Shown here piece after piece: positions 54,554 through 64,000 of a stretch of 64,000 nucleotides of DNA (positions are counted from its first letter, which is position 1; the number at the start of each line of letters is the position of its first letter). Source of the stretch: an uncultured Lachnospiraceae bacterium (GTDB lineage Bacteria; Bacillota; Clostridia; Lachnospirales; Lachnospiraceae); contig CANQEL010000012.1 of assembly GCA_947594855.1 (NCBI GenBank), forward strand, positions 1-64,000. Direction: 5' to 3'. A model generated the notes under the pieces. It searched no databases. It saw only the letters and a program-made list of their open reading frames with translations, and was not told the DNA's origin. The translations under genes and the position numbers were made by a program.

Positions 54554-57223
54554 TTAATTTTTTAATATTGATATATCATTGAGTGCCGTAGTGCCCTCAA
54601 GCACAAATATGCCATTTTCAATAATCTTTGTCTCGCTTCCGTCATATCCGACTGCTGATATCATTCCAAGTTCGTCATATGGAATGGTTATATCGGTATG
54701 ACATCCGAAATATGCTTCAGACGGATTATCATGCCTTTTTTCCGACACTTCATTTTCCCTTGCTATAACTTCTTTACCATCAGGATTGTATACCAGAATA
54801 TCCTCGCTCATGCTAAAACAGGTATCGCCGATAGCTATATGCGGACCCGTCTTTTCTGCAATAAGAATAGGGAGTTTGCCCGATATATTATATTTTCTGC
54901 CCATACTGTATGCAGCCGTATTAGTGCCTATGGCAAATTCTCCCATAGGAAGCTCCTTGTGATGCGCCATCAGATTATTATCAATATATAATCTGTTATC
55001 TTCCGTTTCATCATAATTGGTACAGCTGTATTCCTTTGTTATTCCATCCTTAAAAACAATTTTAAGATTATTATATAAAAGCCCGTTAATATAGACTTTT
55101 TTTACATGCAGAAGCCCGTTTGTACCTGTAAGTTTTGGGCTTGTATATATTTCTCCTACAGGTATATTGCAGTCTGCCAGGCAATTATGGAATCTTGTCT
55201 GTTTATCAGGTTCAGTAATGTCGCACAGGTTAATTACAAGATCTGTTTCATTGCCTGCTGTTCCTTTTATATGGATATATCTGCATTTGTCACAGGCATC
55301 CGCCATTTTCTGCTGTATCTCTTCATACATTTTTGTATCAAGAGTATTAATCTTCACGGTTTCATTAAATATATTCTTATATTCTTTTCCTATTGACGGA
55401 ACCGGAAATGCAATAATCGTAAAACTGTAATTGTCATGTCTTATATAATTATTAACAAGATTTGCGGCGTCGGTATTGTATGAAGTAAGAAGATTCTGCT
55501 GGGTTTCTGTTAAATTCAGCGCTTCTTCCTTTATTACCGGATAAAAATCTTCTTCGCCAAAAGACTCAATCACAGCAGGTCCGGCGTATACAAGAGCTTC
55601 TTTCTGATACTTATCGTATGCGCTTTTTAATGAGAGAAGCTGCCTCTCTTTTAAGGCTTTATTAAAATATATTGCATTGTCATATTTATGGTCGTATGCA
55701 AATTGCGGATTATAATCAACACTTCCGCTTTGGGAGACTGCTATATGCTGCTTTCCCCTTCCGTTTCTTAGAATAACAGGTGAAAGTCCTGCTTCCTTAA
55801 AATACTCTATTGATTTTTTTACTATCCTTTCAAAGCCTATAGGATACCTTATCTGTACAGTTTCCTTTTTAGACAAATCAATTCCAAGCTCTTCAAAACT
55901 TTTTATATAACCGCCGGTATATGCTTTTGCAATAGCCGTTATAGTTTCTTCAGGAAGGCTGCCTATGTGGTTAAATGAGCCGATTTCATTAGAGCCTATG
56001 TTTTCGCCATACATATACAGGCTTCTTATATCTGCCATATCCATATTAGTTATTATATCTGTAAAAAATGAATTATCACCGGATAAGGTATCTCTCACGC
56101 GGTATTCGCATACCTCGTCCATATAATCGTATATATAATAATATATTGCTGATTTTACCGGGCCTTCATATTCCTTTTCTTCATGGCTTTCCAGTATATT
56201 ATATATTTCCAAAAACAGCTCAGCCGCAGTAACGAGTTCAAAATACCGAAGTTCAAAACAGTATGAGCCAAGGCTTAATACCTCGGATGCAAGAAAAGAA
56301 AACATATTTCCAATATTTTTCCCAAATTCATGTACGGCTTTTTCGGGATTGGCATATGAACTCTGGTAGTAAGTCTTATCATACCTGAATCTGTTTACAA
56401 GTTCATTCATTTCTTTCCATTTATCCAAAGACACTTCCTTATACCACTTATAGACAGGTCCGGCATATGCATAGCAGTTGCCCATAACCCATTTTATGCA
56501 TTTATCATATGAAGCGAAGGCTTCACAAAGTTCCATAAAATATGCCCGGTAATGCTCAGGAATATTCATCTCATCAGGCAGACTTTTTATTCTTTCATAA
56601 GCAAGCGAATATCGGGATAAATTCATATTTTCCCTGTCATACATTATATTTCCGTTAAAAACATTCTTTCCTATATATCTGTAAAGGGCATAATTCCACA
56701 ATTTTTCAGAGCCCTCGGCAGACAGACTGTTTCTTTTAAGTATCTGCGATGCGCATACCTCATGTTCAGCCCATGAAATACCTCCGGCGGCATCATTTAA
56801 CATCGTAGGCTGTATTCTGTCAAGAGTGTTGGCAAAACGTGATTCAGGCGTATTTCTTTCCTCGAATTCATTCCAGAGTTTTCTAAGATAATCCGCCTGA
56901 TCTTTTGGAAGAATATTAAATAAACGTTCTGCAGCTTTTAATTCACGCACGCGTTTGGTCTTATTTGCATCTTCATCATAAGCATACGTATCGCCGGCAT
57001 CAATCTCTATTATGTCATGTATAAGAACCATAGAAATTACTTTAAGAATATCTACATCTTCATTTGCGTATTCAGATAAGAGAATACTCATAAGCGCAAG
57101 ATGCCACGAATGTTCAGCATCATTTTCCTGTCTTGAGCCATCAGATATATATGTCTGTCTTTTTATGTTTTTAAGCTTGTCTGCTTCAAGCAGAAACTGC
57201 ATCTGCTTATCAAGTCTGTCCAT
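54554..57223 (-). CDS. Fusion of an HD phosphohydrolase and an M29-type aminopeptidase
   Basis: An 889-residue protein with two enzyme modules. Residues 1-190 are an HD domain of the YfbR/HDDC2 nucleotidase type: H38 in AEHSWH, H69-D70 in IHDIIE, D135 in NTLDRIQP. A helical region (about 190-455) links to an M29 (aminopeptidase T/PepS-like) domain with [23 protein letters not shown] and HTDITIPY, the metal-ligand motifs. AGGAGG precedes the ATG, and the rnpB 3' end is 18 bases upstream. The fusion combines nucleotide and peptide turnover; I know no named protein with this design. Confidence 0.78.
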   Translation of the reverse strand: MDRLDKQMQFLLEADKLKNIKRQTYISDGSRQENDAEHSWHLALMSILLSEYANEDVDILKVISMVLIHDIIEIDAGDTYAYDEDANKTKRVRELKAAERLFNILPKDQADYLRKLWNEFEERNTPESRFANTLDRIQPTMLNDAAGGISWAEHEVCASQILKRNSLSAEGSEKLWNYALYRYIGKNVFNGNIMYDRENMNLSRYSLAYERIKSLPDEMNIPEHYRAYFMELCEAFASYDKCIKWVMGNCYAYAGPVYKWYKEVSLDKWKEMNELVNRFRYDKTYYQSSYANPEKAVHEFGKNIGNMFSFLASEVLSLGSYCFELRYFELVTAAELFLEIYNILESHEEKEYEGPVKSAIYYYIYDYMDEVCEYRVRDTLSGDNSFFTDIITNMDMADIRSLYMYGENIGSNEIGSFNHIGSLPEETITAIAKAYTGGYIKSFEELGIDLSKKETVQIRYPIGFERIVKKSIEYFKEAGLSPVILRNGRGKQHIAVSQSGSVDYNPQFAYDHKYDNAIYFNKALKERQLLSLKSAYDKYQKEALVYAGPAVIESFGEEDFYPVIKEEALNLTETQQNLLTSYNTDAANLVNNYIRHDNYSFTIIAFPVPSIGKEYKNIFNETVKINTLDTKMYEEIQQKMADACDKCRYIHIKGTAGNETDLVINLCDITEPDKQTRFHNCLADCNIPVGEIYTSPKLTGTNGLLHVKKVYINGLLYNNLKIVFKDGITKEYSCTNYDETEDNRLYIDNNLMAHHKELPMGEFAIGTNTAAYSMGRKYNISGKLPILIAEKTGPHIAIGDTCFSMSEDILVYNPDGKEVIARENEVSEKRHDNPSEAYFGCHTDITIPYDELGMISAVGYDGSETKIIENGIFVLEGTTALNDISILKN

Positions 57224-57241
57224 TGGTGTCCTCCTATATAT

Positions 57242-57597
57242 AAATGAGCAGCACTGTAAGCCGAGTTCTGTCGTGGATGGTCATCTATCTGGTTCTGCCG
57301 TTACCGGCAGACTCTAGCGACCTACCCGAAAGCACGGCGGGCAACCGTATGGCTTTCTGTTCGGTCTTGCTTCGGATGGGGTTTACATGTGCCATTCCTG
57401 TTACCAGAAATGCGGTGGGCTCTTACCCCGCCTTTTCATCCTTACCCATATAAAAACGGGCGGTTTATTTCTGTTGCACTGGCCTGGGAGTCACCTCCAC
57501 CGGACGTTATCCGGCATCCTGCCCTGTGAAGCTCGGACTTTCCTCACCTGCATCTTTTCAGATAATACAGGCGCGACCATCTATGCTGCTCATTTGA
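57242..57597 (-). ncRNA. rnpB: RNase P RNA, bacterial type A
   Basis: The catalytic RNA of RNase P, which matures tRNA 5' ends. The 5' side has GAGGAAAGTCCGAGCTTC and CAGGGCAGGATGCC, and CCAGTGCAACAGAAA; the 3' side has GACAGAACTCGGCTTACAG, all landmarks of the type A core. Helix P1 is formed by AAATGAGCAGCA and TGCTGCTCATTT, a 12-bp perfect match at the ends (57242-57253 with 57584-57595). It lies between the nucleoside kinase stop and the HD-M29 start with no terminator in between. I see no convincing promoter directly upstream, so ends may come from processing. Confidence 0.97.
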
Positions 57598-57602
57598 TAT
57601 CA

Positions 57603-59264
57603 TTAAACTGAAAATATGCTTCCGCCTATAAATTCCCTTAGTATAGAGTTGTAATTTACATTTTCGCTTCCTGCGCCGAGGAAATAATCAAAGAATTTAA
57701 GAAGCCTTCTTGCCTCAATATATTCCGGTGAATTTCTGGAAACCTTAAATAACAGTGGTTCTGCATACTGTTTTAAAACAGCAAGTTCATATATGAGGGC
57801 GGAGTTAAACATAACATCCGCCTGTTCCTGATACGGAAATATATATTTGTTCTCGCCGTTTCTTACAGACTGCCACATTGCAATGGTTGCCTGTGCGTCC
57901 ACACCTCTTGTTCTTGCATCCCTTACTATTCTTCTTATCAGCCTTCCATCTGTTGTAGGAATACGGTTATGCTCATCTATATTAAGCTGTGTAAGTGCGC
58001 TTATATATATTTTATATTTGCTTTCTGATGGAAGTGAATAAGAAAGCTCGTCATTAAGCCCGTGTATTCCTTCAATTACAAGTATATCATTTGAACCAAG
58101 CTGTTTTTTTATTCCTGTATGTTCCCTTTTGCCTGTAAGAAAATTATATACCGGCAGCACAACCTCTTTTCCTTTGAGGAGCTTCGTCATATCTGAGTTA
58201 AAACGTTCTGTATCTACCGCCTCAAGACATTCGTAATTATATGAGCCGTCTTCGTTTAAAGGAGTTTTCTCCCTGTCAACAAAATAATTGTCCAAAGGAA
58301 TGGTGTGAGGTGTAAGCCCCAGAGTCTTTAACTGGATTGAAAGCCTGTGTGAAAATGTTGTCTTTCCGGATGATGACGGTCCGGCAATCATAACAAATTT
58401 CATGCCGGGATTACTTGCAATATTTGCTGCAATATCGCCTATTTTCTTTTCATGCAGCGCTTCCTGTACAAGAATAAGCTCCTGCAGGTGTCCGTTTGCT
58501 ATTGCATCGTTTAGGGCGCCTACTCCGTCTACATCCATTTTACCAATCCAGTCGTTTGCCTCTTTTACGACATTATAAAATTTGGGACTTGGCTTAAAAT
58601 CCGTAAGTTCGTCAGGATTATGCTCATCCGGTACAATAAATACAAAACCATTACCATACATCTGGAGTTTGAAATGTTTAAGCATACCGGTAGACGGAGG
58701 CATTGCGCCATAAAAATAATCTTCATAACCACCCAGGTTATATATATTTATTTTTGACGCCCTTCTGTACATAAACAGCCGTTCTTTGTGCTTCATATGC
58801 CTTTTTCTGAAAAGTTCTATTGCATCATCTGTATCCATACCGGTCTTTGTGTATGTAATATCTCTTTTCACATAACCGCGCATGAGCTTCTCAAGTCCGT
58901 TTATGACTGTTTCGTTTAAATGTTCATTTGATGCAAATTCACAATAATAACCGTTACCTATTGTTGCCTCAATATTTATGCTGGCAGTTTCATCATCAGG
59001 AAACATTTCGTTTATGGCTTTAAGCAGCATCATTGCTACTCCGCGTACATATACTCCATGTCCTGCAGCGGAATCTGTAGTAATAAAATCCAGTTTACAA
59101 TCGCCGGATATTTTTTTATTAAGCTCACATATTTTATTATCTTTAATTGCCGCAATTATATCGTGTTTATATCTGTCCTGGTAATCATTTGCAATGTATC
59201 CTGCGCGTGTGTTTTCAGGATATGTGCGTATATTACCGAATAATTCTATATTAACTGTTTTCAT
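57603..59264 (-). CDS. Nucleoside kinase with ThrRS-like N-terminal domains (uridine kinase family)
   Basis: A 553-residue protein. The N-terminal 200 residues resemble the TGS and editing-like (SAD) part of threonyl-tRNA synthetase, and the C-terminal half is a uridine-kinase P-loop domain: IAGPSSSGKTTFSHRLS, the IPLDNYFVD segment and LVIEGIHGLND. Such fusions are known in Clostridia, annotated as nucleoside kinases; substrate is probably uridine or cytidine. The ATG at 59264 is eight bases after AAGGAGG and shares one base with the trmK stop (TGATG). Confidence 0.87.
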   Translation of the reverse strand: MKTVNIELFGNIRTYPENTRAGYIANDYQDRYKHDIIAAIKDNKICELNKKISGDCKLDFITTDSAAGHGVYVRGVAMMLLKAINEMFPDDETASINIEATIGNGYYCEFASNEHLNETVINGLEKLMRGYVKRDITYTKTGMDTDDAIELFRKRHMKHKERLFMYRRASKINIYNLGGYEDYFYGAMPPSTGMLKHFKLQMYGNGFVFIVPDEHNPDELTDFKPSPKFYNVVKEANDWIGKMDVDGVGALNDAIANGHLQELILVQEALHEKKIGDIAANIASNPGMKFVMIAGPSSSGKTTFSHRLSIQLKTLGLTPHTIPLDNYFVDREKTPLNEDGSYNYECLEAVDTERFNSDMTKLLKGKEVVLPVYNFLTGKREHTGIKKQLGSNDILVIEGIHGLNDELSYSLPSESKYKIYISALTQLNIDEHNRIPTTDGRLIRRIVRDARTRGVDAQATIAMWQSVRNGENKYIFPYQEQADVMFNSALIYELAVLKQYAEPLLFKVSRNSPEYIEARRLLKFFDYFLGAGSENVNYNSILREFIGGSIFSV

Positions 59265-59974
59265 CAAATCTGCCTCCTTATGGCTGTTTTTTCCAAAAGA
59301 TCTGATACTATTTTGTTATTATCCAGAATCTGCCTGCATCTTTGTATATGTATGTCTGAATCAGAGTCTGAAAGACTGTTAATAATATTCATATTTGATG
59401 CGTACAGTTTTCTAAGATAACATTCAAGTGTTTCATCACAGTTATCAATAAGATATTTCCCATATATATATTCATATTCTTTATCAAATGTCTGTGTTCC
59501 TTTTACAGCTTTTATTATTGTATAAAATTTTTCGTTATCAAGTAACATTTTTTCATTAATTATCTTAAAACCCGTATTATGCAGGAAATGCCTGACACGA
59601 CAGATATCAGACTGTGGCTGCAGTATAAGTTCACTGACATTCTCCATTACAGGCTTATTGCTGCGTAAAATATCAATAATGAGATTTCCACCCATCCCGC
59701 TTATTAATATTGTGTCAACATTATCTTCTTCACAAATCCCCATAAGACCGTCGGACTGCCTTACATCAATATATTGCTGCAGGTTATGGGCCTTTATATT
59801 GTCCTTTGCTATGCTTACGGGACCTGCATTTATATCTGCTGCTATAATGTGTCTTGCAATCTTATTCTCTGCAAGATATATGGAAGTATATGCATGGTCG
59901 CAGCCTATGTCCGCAACCACGCTATCCTGTGTCACAAAAGATGCTACTGCATAAAGCCTTTTTGACAGCTGCAT
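59264..59974 (-). CDS. trmK: tRNA (adenine22-N1)-methyltransferase
   Basis: A 236-residue SAM-dependent methyltransferase of the TrmK/YqfN family that makes m1A22 in tRNA. SAM motif VADIGCDHAYTSIYLAEN and catalytic-area ISGMGGNLI are in place, plus LILQPQSDI. CGGAGG precedes the ATG. It follows rpoD by 23 bases, the common Firmicute order dnaG-rpoD-trmK. Confidence 0.95.
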   Translation of the reverse strand: MQLSKRLYAVASFVTQDSVVADIGCDHAYTSIYLAENKIARHIIAADINAGPVSIAKDNIKAHNLQQYIDVRQSDGLMGICEEDNVDTILISGMGGNLIIDILRSNKPVMENVSELILQPQSDICRVRHFLHNTGFKIINEKMLLDNEKFYTIIKAVKGTQTFDKEYEYIYGKYLIDNCDETLECYLRKLYASNMNIINSLSDSDSDIHIQRCRQILDNNKIVSDLLEKTAIRRQI

Positions 59975-59997
59975 ATTGTCCTCCGTATAAATAAAAC

Positions 59998-61113
59998 TTA
60001 ATCGAGATAATCTTTTAGTTTCCGGCTTCTGCTGGGATGGCGGAGTTTTCTGAGCGCTTTGGCCTCTATCTGACGTATTCTTTCACGGGTTACTTCAAAT
60101 ACCGTACCTACTTCTTCAAGTGTTCTCTGGCGTCCGTCGTCCAGTCCGAATCTGAGCCTTAGTACCTTCTGCTCCCTTTCCGTAAGCGTTTCCAGTACTT
60201 CGCTTAACTGCTCCTTTAATAAGGTAAATGCGGCTGCATCTGCAGGAACAGGTACGTTTTCATCCTGTATAAAATCACCCAGATGGCTGTCTTCTTCCTC
60301 GCCGATTGGTGTTTCAAGAGAAACCGGTTCCTGTGATATTTTCTGAATCTCCCTTACCCGTTCAACAGGAAGATGCATTTCTTCAGCTATTTCTTCAGGA
60401 TACGGTTCCCTTCCCAGTTCCTGAAGAAGTTGTCGCTGTACCCTTATAAGTTTATTAATTGTTTCCACCATATGGACAGGTATTCTTATTGTCCTTGCCT
60501 GGTCTGCTATTGCTCTCGTTATGGCCTGTCTTATCCACCAGGTTGCATAAGTACTGAATTTATAACCTTTTTTATAATCAAATTTTTCAACAGCTTTAAT
60601 AAGTCCAAGATTGCCTTCCTGAATCAAATCAAGAAAAAGCATTCCACGACCAACATATCTCTTTGCTATGCTTACAACAAGCCTCAGGTTTGCTTCGGCA
60701 AGCCTCTTTTTCGCCTCTTCATCCCCTGCTTCCATTCTTTTTGCAAGCTCTACTTCTTCTTCGGCAGTAAGCAGAGGAACTTTTCCTATTTCTTTAAGAT
60801 ACATTCTTACAGGATCTTCAATACTGATTCCCTCAGGAACTGACAAATCAATGCTCTCTATATCTTCTTCCTCTTCCTCAGATGTCATCTCAAGTATGAT
60901 ATCGTCATCTACTTCAGGAGTTTCAGTCATTCTGAGTACTTCAATACCGTTTTTTTCAAGATAATCATATATTTCTTCAATTTTATCAGGACTTAAATTC
61001 ATATCCTTGAAATAATTATTAATCTCGTCAGGCATAAGAAGATTTTTTTCTTTTTTGGCAAGCTTTATCAGTTCATTTAGTTTTTCGGTGAATTTTTCCA
61101 TATTTTCATCCAT
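59998..61113 (-). CDS. rpoD: RNA polymerase primary sigma factor
   Basis: A 371-residue sigma-70 factor (SigA). Region 1.2 has [11 protein letters not shown], region 2 has [19 protein letters not shown] and [10 protein letters not shown], region 4 ends in the helix-turn-helix [20 protein letters not shown]. An acidic stretch near residues 80-95 is part of region 1.1. The start is at 61113, nine bases after AGGAGG; the frame stays open to 61149. Confidence 0.98.
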   Translation of the reverse strand: MDENMEKFTEKLNELIKLAKKEKNLLMPDEINNYFKDMNLSPDKIEEIYDYLEKNGIEVLRMTETPEVDDDIILEMTSEEEEEDIESIDLSVPEGISIEDPVRMYLKEIGKVPLLTAEEEVELAKRMEAGDEEAKKRLAEANLRLVVSIAKRYVGRGMLFLDLIQEGNLGLIKAVEKFDYKKGYKFSTYATWWIRQAITRAIADQARTIRIPVHMVETINKLIRVQRQLLQELGREPYPEEIAEEMHLPVERVREIQKISQEPVSLETPIGEEEDSHLGDFIQDENVPVPADAAAFTLLKEQLSEVLETLTEREQKVLRLRFGLDDGRQRTLEEVGTVFEVTRERIRQIEAKALRKLRHPSRSRKLKDYLD

Positions 61114-61150
61114 CAATAAGGTCCTCCTGTCTTTTAATAACTTAACCATC

Positions 61151-62908
61151 CTACAAAGAAATATGCAATTTTTGTAAATCAGCTCTCATAATCATAAGGC
61201 TCTGGAGCTCTTCGGGGTTTGCTGCATTTCTCGTCATACGGTCAATACTTTGTTTTCTGATGCGTTTTACAATTTCATTGAGTATTTTTTCTTTTTCATA
61301 CTTATCATTTTTATCATCAGGTATATTTTTGTTTAATATATTCGCAACAGCCGTCTGTTCATTTACATCCTGAAAGCTGTTTAGAATCCTGGCAGGTACT
61401 ATTGTGCCTTCGCTTTTATACTGGGAAAAAAGCAATTCAGCAAGGCTGTGGCACGGCTCATCAGGAAAGTCATCCGCGGTTATAATTCCTTTAAGCCTGT
61501 CAATAATATACGGCTCATTTGCAATTAGTGAAAGAAGCAGTGCCTGTGCCTGTCCTATTCCGTCATCCTTTTTATCATCCCTGCGCTCTGACCGGGTACG
61601 TATAGTTACAGGTACTCCCGCAATATTGGCGCTCTGCTTTAAAACAAGTTTTTTTAACTGTTCAGACCTTATGTTGTATCTTGCTGCAATGGCCTCTGTA
61701 TAATTATTCCTTTCAAGTTCATCCTCAAATACAAGAAGCTTTCTTGCGGCCTCATTGTAAAATTCGGTTTTCTGTTCAGGATCGGAAAAATCATAATTTT
61801 TTTCAAGTACCGATATTTCAAAATAAAAACTGTTCTGCGCATTGTCAATCCTGTTACGGTATTCTTCTACGCCAAGGTTTTTAATAAATTCATCAGGGTC
61901 CTTATACGGCGACATATCGAGCACTTTTACTGAAAGTCCTGCATTTTTAAGTATCGGTATTGCCCTAAGGGAAGCTTTTACTCCTGCGCTGTCGCTGTCA
62001 TATGATATTATAACCTGATTTACATATCTTTTAATAAGGCTGGCCTGCAGACCTGTAAGCGCAGTACCGAGCGATGCACAGGCACATTCAAATCCCGCCT
62101 GATGAAGCGTAATAACGTCCATATAACCTTCACACAGAATAAAATATCTGTTTCTTGTCCTTCTGGCATAATTAAGCCCGTACAGGTTACGGCTTTTATC
62201 AAAAATCACCGTTTCAGGGGAGTTAAGGTATTTTGGAAGGGCATCTCCCATAACACGGCCTCCGAAAGCAATAACCCTGTTATTTACATCCATTATCGGA
62301 AACATTACCCTGTTCCAGAATTTGTCGCGGGCACCCTTTCTTTCATCAAACGTAAAAAGTCCTGACATATTAAGCTCGTTGTCACTGTATCCCCTGCCTT
62401 TAAGGTAACGGTACAATCCTCCGCTTTTGCCCGAATAACCGAGTCCGAACTTTCTTATTGTATCATCAGTAAGTCCTCTGCCCTTAAAATAATTATAACC
62501 GGCCTTGTCTTTATCTGATTTTAATATTGAATAATAAAAGACTCCTGCATCATTCTGTATGTCCAGTACACGTTTCCTTATACTGTCCTGCTTTCTTGCT
62601 TCTTCACTTTCATCCGCTTCAGGAAGTACGATTCCGCTGCGCTTTGCAAGCATCTGTACAGCCTCTGGAAATGTCAGATTATCATATTCCATGGCAAATG
62701 TAAAGACATTTCCTCCTGCGCCGCATCCAAAACAATAATACATCTGTTTAGCGGGGCTAACAGAAAAAGACGGGGTCTTTTCATTATGAAACGGACACAG
62801 TCCGACATAATTGGCTCCCTGTTTTTTAAGGTTGATACAGGAAGATATAAGACCTACGATATCTGTTCTGCTTCTGACTTCTTCTACTGTTTCATCGGGA
62901 TAATACAT
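61151..62908 (-). CDS. dnaG: DNA primase
   Basis: A 585-residue primase that lays RNA primers for replication. The N-terminal zinc finger is [11 protein letters not shown] ... [10 protein letters not shown], the TOPRIM core includes [11 protein letters not shown] and ISYDSDSAG, and the C-terminal helicase-binding domain is present. GGAGG precedes the ATG. It sits between dgt and rpoD, a standard macromolecular-synthesis arrangement in Firmicutes. Confidence 0.98.
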   Translation of the reverse strand: MYYPDETVEEVRSRTDIVGLISSCINLKKQGANYVGLCPFHNEKTPSFSVSPAKQMYYCFGCGAGGNVFTFAMEYDNLTFPEAVQMLAKRSGIVLPEADESEEARKQDSIRKRVLDIQNDAGVFYYSILKSDKDKAGYNYFKGRGLTDDTIRKFGLGYSGKSGGLYRYLKGRGYSDNELNMSGLFTFDERKGARDKFWNRVMFPIMDVNNRVIAFGGRVMGDALPKYLNSPETVIFDKSRNLYGLNYARRTRNRYFILCEGYMDVITLHQAGFECACASLGTALTGLQASLIKRYVNQVIISYDSDSAGVKASLRAIPILKNAGLSVKVLDMSPYKDPDEFIKNLGVEEYRNRIDNAQNSFYFEISVLEKNYDFSDPEQKTEFYNEAARKLLVFEDELERNNYTEAIAARYNIRSEQLKKLVLKQSANIAGVPVTIRTRSERRDDKKDDGIGQAQALLLSLIANEPYIIDRLKGIITADDFPDEPCHSLAELLFSQYKSEGTIVPARILNSFQDVNEQTAVANILNKNIPDDKNDKYEKEKILNEIVKRIRKQSIDRMTRNAANPEELQSLMIMRADLQKLHISL

Positions 62909-62926
62909 TTACTTCCTCCGTAACTG

Positions 62927-63952
62927 TCACAGAATATTCCATGTATTTGGAATATTCAGCTGCTTAAACGTATTTGTTGCAAACTGGTCTGACATACACG
63001 CTATATAGTCGCATACAGCTCTTTCTTTAGCTGTTCCGCCCAGAATCAGATTATAAAATTCAGGCGGAAGCTTTTCTATATGTTCACAATAATATTCAAA
63101 CAAATCCTGTACGACATGCTCCGCCTTTTTTTCTTCAGCTTTAGCAACGGGATTGGTATAGACATTTTCAAACATAAATTTTCTCAGTCCCATAAGCGCC
63201 CCATACACTTCATCCGACATGCATATGTCATTTTTCCCTTCGCTTTTTCGTATAATATCATGAATAAGGGTATTAAGCCGTACCTGCAGTGAATTTCCAA
63301 GTATTTTCGTATATTCTTCCGGTATATCTTCCTCTTTAAGTATATGCGCCCTTATAGAATCATCTATATCTGAATTAATATATGCAATCTTATCCGAAAG
63401 CCTGACAATTTTCCCTTCCAGTGTAGAGGGTTTGCCTGAAGTCTGATGATTAAGTATGCCGTCACGTACTTCATATGTAAGATTAAGTCCGCAGCCGTCT
63501 TTTTCAAGCAGTTCAACTACTCTTACGCTCTGTTTATTATGTGCAAAACCGCCCGGACAGAGTTCGTTAAGTACCCTCTCGCCGCAATGTCCATAAGGAG
63601 TATGTCCAAGATCATGCCCCAGCGCTATGGCTTCGGTAAGCTCCTCATTAAGCCTTAATGCTTTTGCAATAGTCCTTGCATTCTGCGATACCTCAAGAGT
63701 ATGCGTAAGCCTTGTTCTGTAATGGTCGCCCCTCGGCGCAAGAAATACCTGTGTTTTCTGTTTGAGCCTTCGGAACGCCTTGCAGTGCAGTATTCTGTCA
63801 CGATCCCTCTGATATACAGGTCTTATATCACACTGCTCTTCATAACGGCTGCGCCCTCTGCTCTCGTCGCTGAAAGCGGCATAAGGGCTTAATATCTCAT
63901 GTTCTCTTTTTTCAAATCTTTCCCTTATGGAAAGCTCCTGATTATGTAACAT
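62927..63952 (-). CDS. dgt: Deoxyguanosinetriphosphate triphosphohydrolase-like protein
   Basis: A 341-residue HD-family enzyme of the dGTPase type, releasing triphosphate from dNTPs. HD motif: ALGHDLGHTPYGHCGE, with the upstream RTRLTHTLEVSQNAR and the distal LSDKIAYINSDIDD. GGAG upstream of the ATG. It opens the dnaG-rpoD chain in this window; its promoter would lie in the last 48 bases or outside. Confidence 0.93.
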   Translation of the reverse strand: MLHNQELSIRERFEKREHEILSPYAAFSDESRGRSRYEEQCDIRPVYQRDRDRILHCKAFRRLKQKTQVFLAPRGDHYRTRLTHTLEVSQNARTIAKALRLNEELTEAIALGHDLGHTPYGHCGERVLNELCPGGFAHNKQSVRVVELLEKDGCGLNLTYEVRDGILNHQTSGKPSTLEGKIVRLSDKIAYINSDIDDSIRAHILKEEDIPEEYTKILGNSLQVRLNTLIHDIIRKSEGKNDICMSDEVYGALMGLRKFMFENVYTNPVAKAEEKKAEHVVQDLFEYYCEHIEKLPPEFYNLILGGTAKERAVCDYIACMSDQFATNTFKQLNIPNTWNIL

Positions 63953-64000
63953 AGAAACAGCTCCATAAATAATATTTTATGTCCCATAATATAAAATACA

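Overview
The window comes from a low-GC, spore-forming member of the Clostridia, most likely Lachnospiraceae. The support is the A+T-rich sequence with strong GGAGG ribosome sites and TTGACA/TATAAT promoters, SpoIVA and BofC-like and SpoVB-like proteins with sigma-E-type promoters, a type A RNase P RNA, the proB-UPF0291-MTHFS-proA cluster and a ThrRS-like nucleoside kinase. Most genes lie on the minus strand. I found no tRNA, 16S/23S rRNA, CRISPR array or intact insertion sequence.

Layout. 1-11 kb: a PHP phosphatase, then a minus-strand run for membrane and surface chemistry (polytopic protein, GT2 glycosyltransferase, cysteine desulfurase, PAP2 phosphatase, flippase-like protein, PssA, Psd), then a plus-strand MATE/SpoVB-like flippase and a PMT/ArnT-like glycosyltransferase. 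11-13.6 kb: rpsO-pnp with an intercistronic terminator and a long hairpin in the pnp leader. 13.6-15.8 kb: a secreted beta-propeller glycosidase-like protein. 15.9-31 kb: an accessory stretch with AbiEi/AbiEii, a NUDIX hydrolase, an APH(3')-type kinase, an acetyltransferase, CrcB, a DUF4143 ATPase beside two phased repeat arrays, a GNAT, an MFS transporter and a 2271-residue sortase-anchored surface protein.

31-37 kb: a DUF1287 protein, then a shikimate/quinate dehydrogenase with a complete TRAP transporter (dctQMP), then a PurF-like protein that lacks the N-terminal catalytic cysteine. 37-44 kb: rpsU, alaS, an M14 peptidase and the proline cluster. 44-54 kb: two flavoproteins, a BofC-like protein, a MutS-like membrane ATPase, a NlpC/P60 hydrolase flanked by WalR boxes, spoIVA and a small Big2-like protein with back-to-back sigma-E-type promoters, and a DacF-type carboxypeptidase.

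54-64 kb: a housekeeping minus-strand chain dgt-dnaG-rpoD-trmK-nucleoside kinase-rnpB-HD/M29 fusion-purE. The RNase P RNA is wedged between two coding genes with 5 and 18 bases to spare. The most interesting leads are the two phased repeat arrays upstream of the DUF4143 ATPase, the HD-aminopeptidase fusion beside rnpB, the dehydrogenase-TRAP operon, the Cys-less PurF paralogue, the WalR-flanked NlpC promoter and the divergent sporulation promoters.
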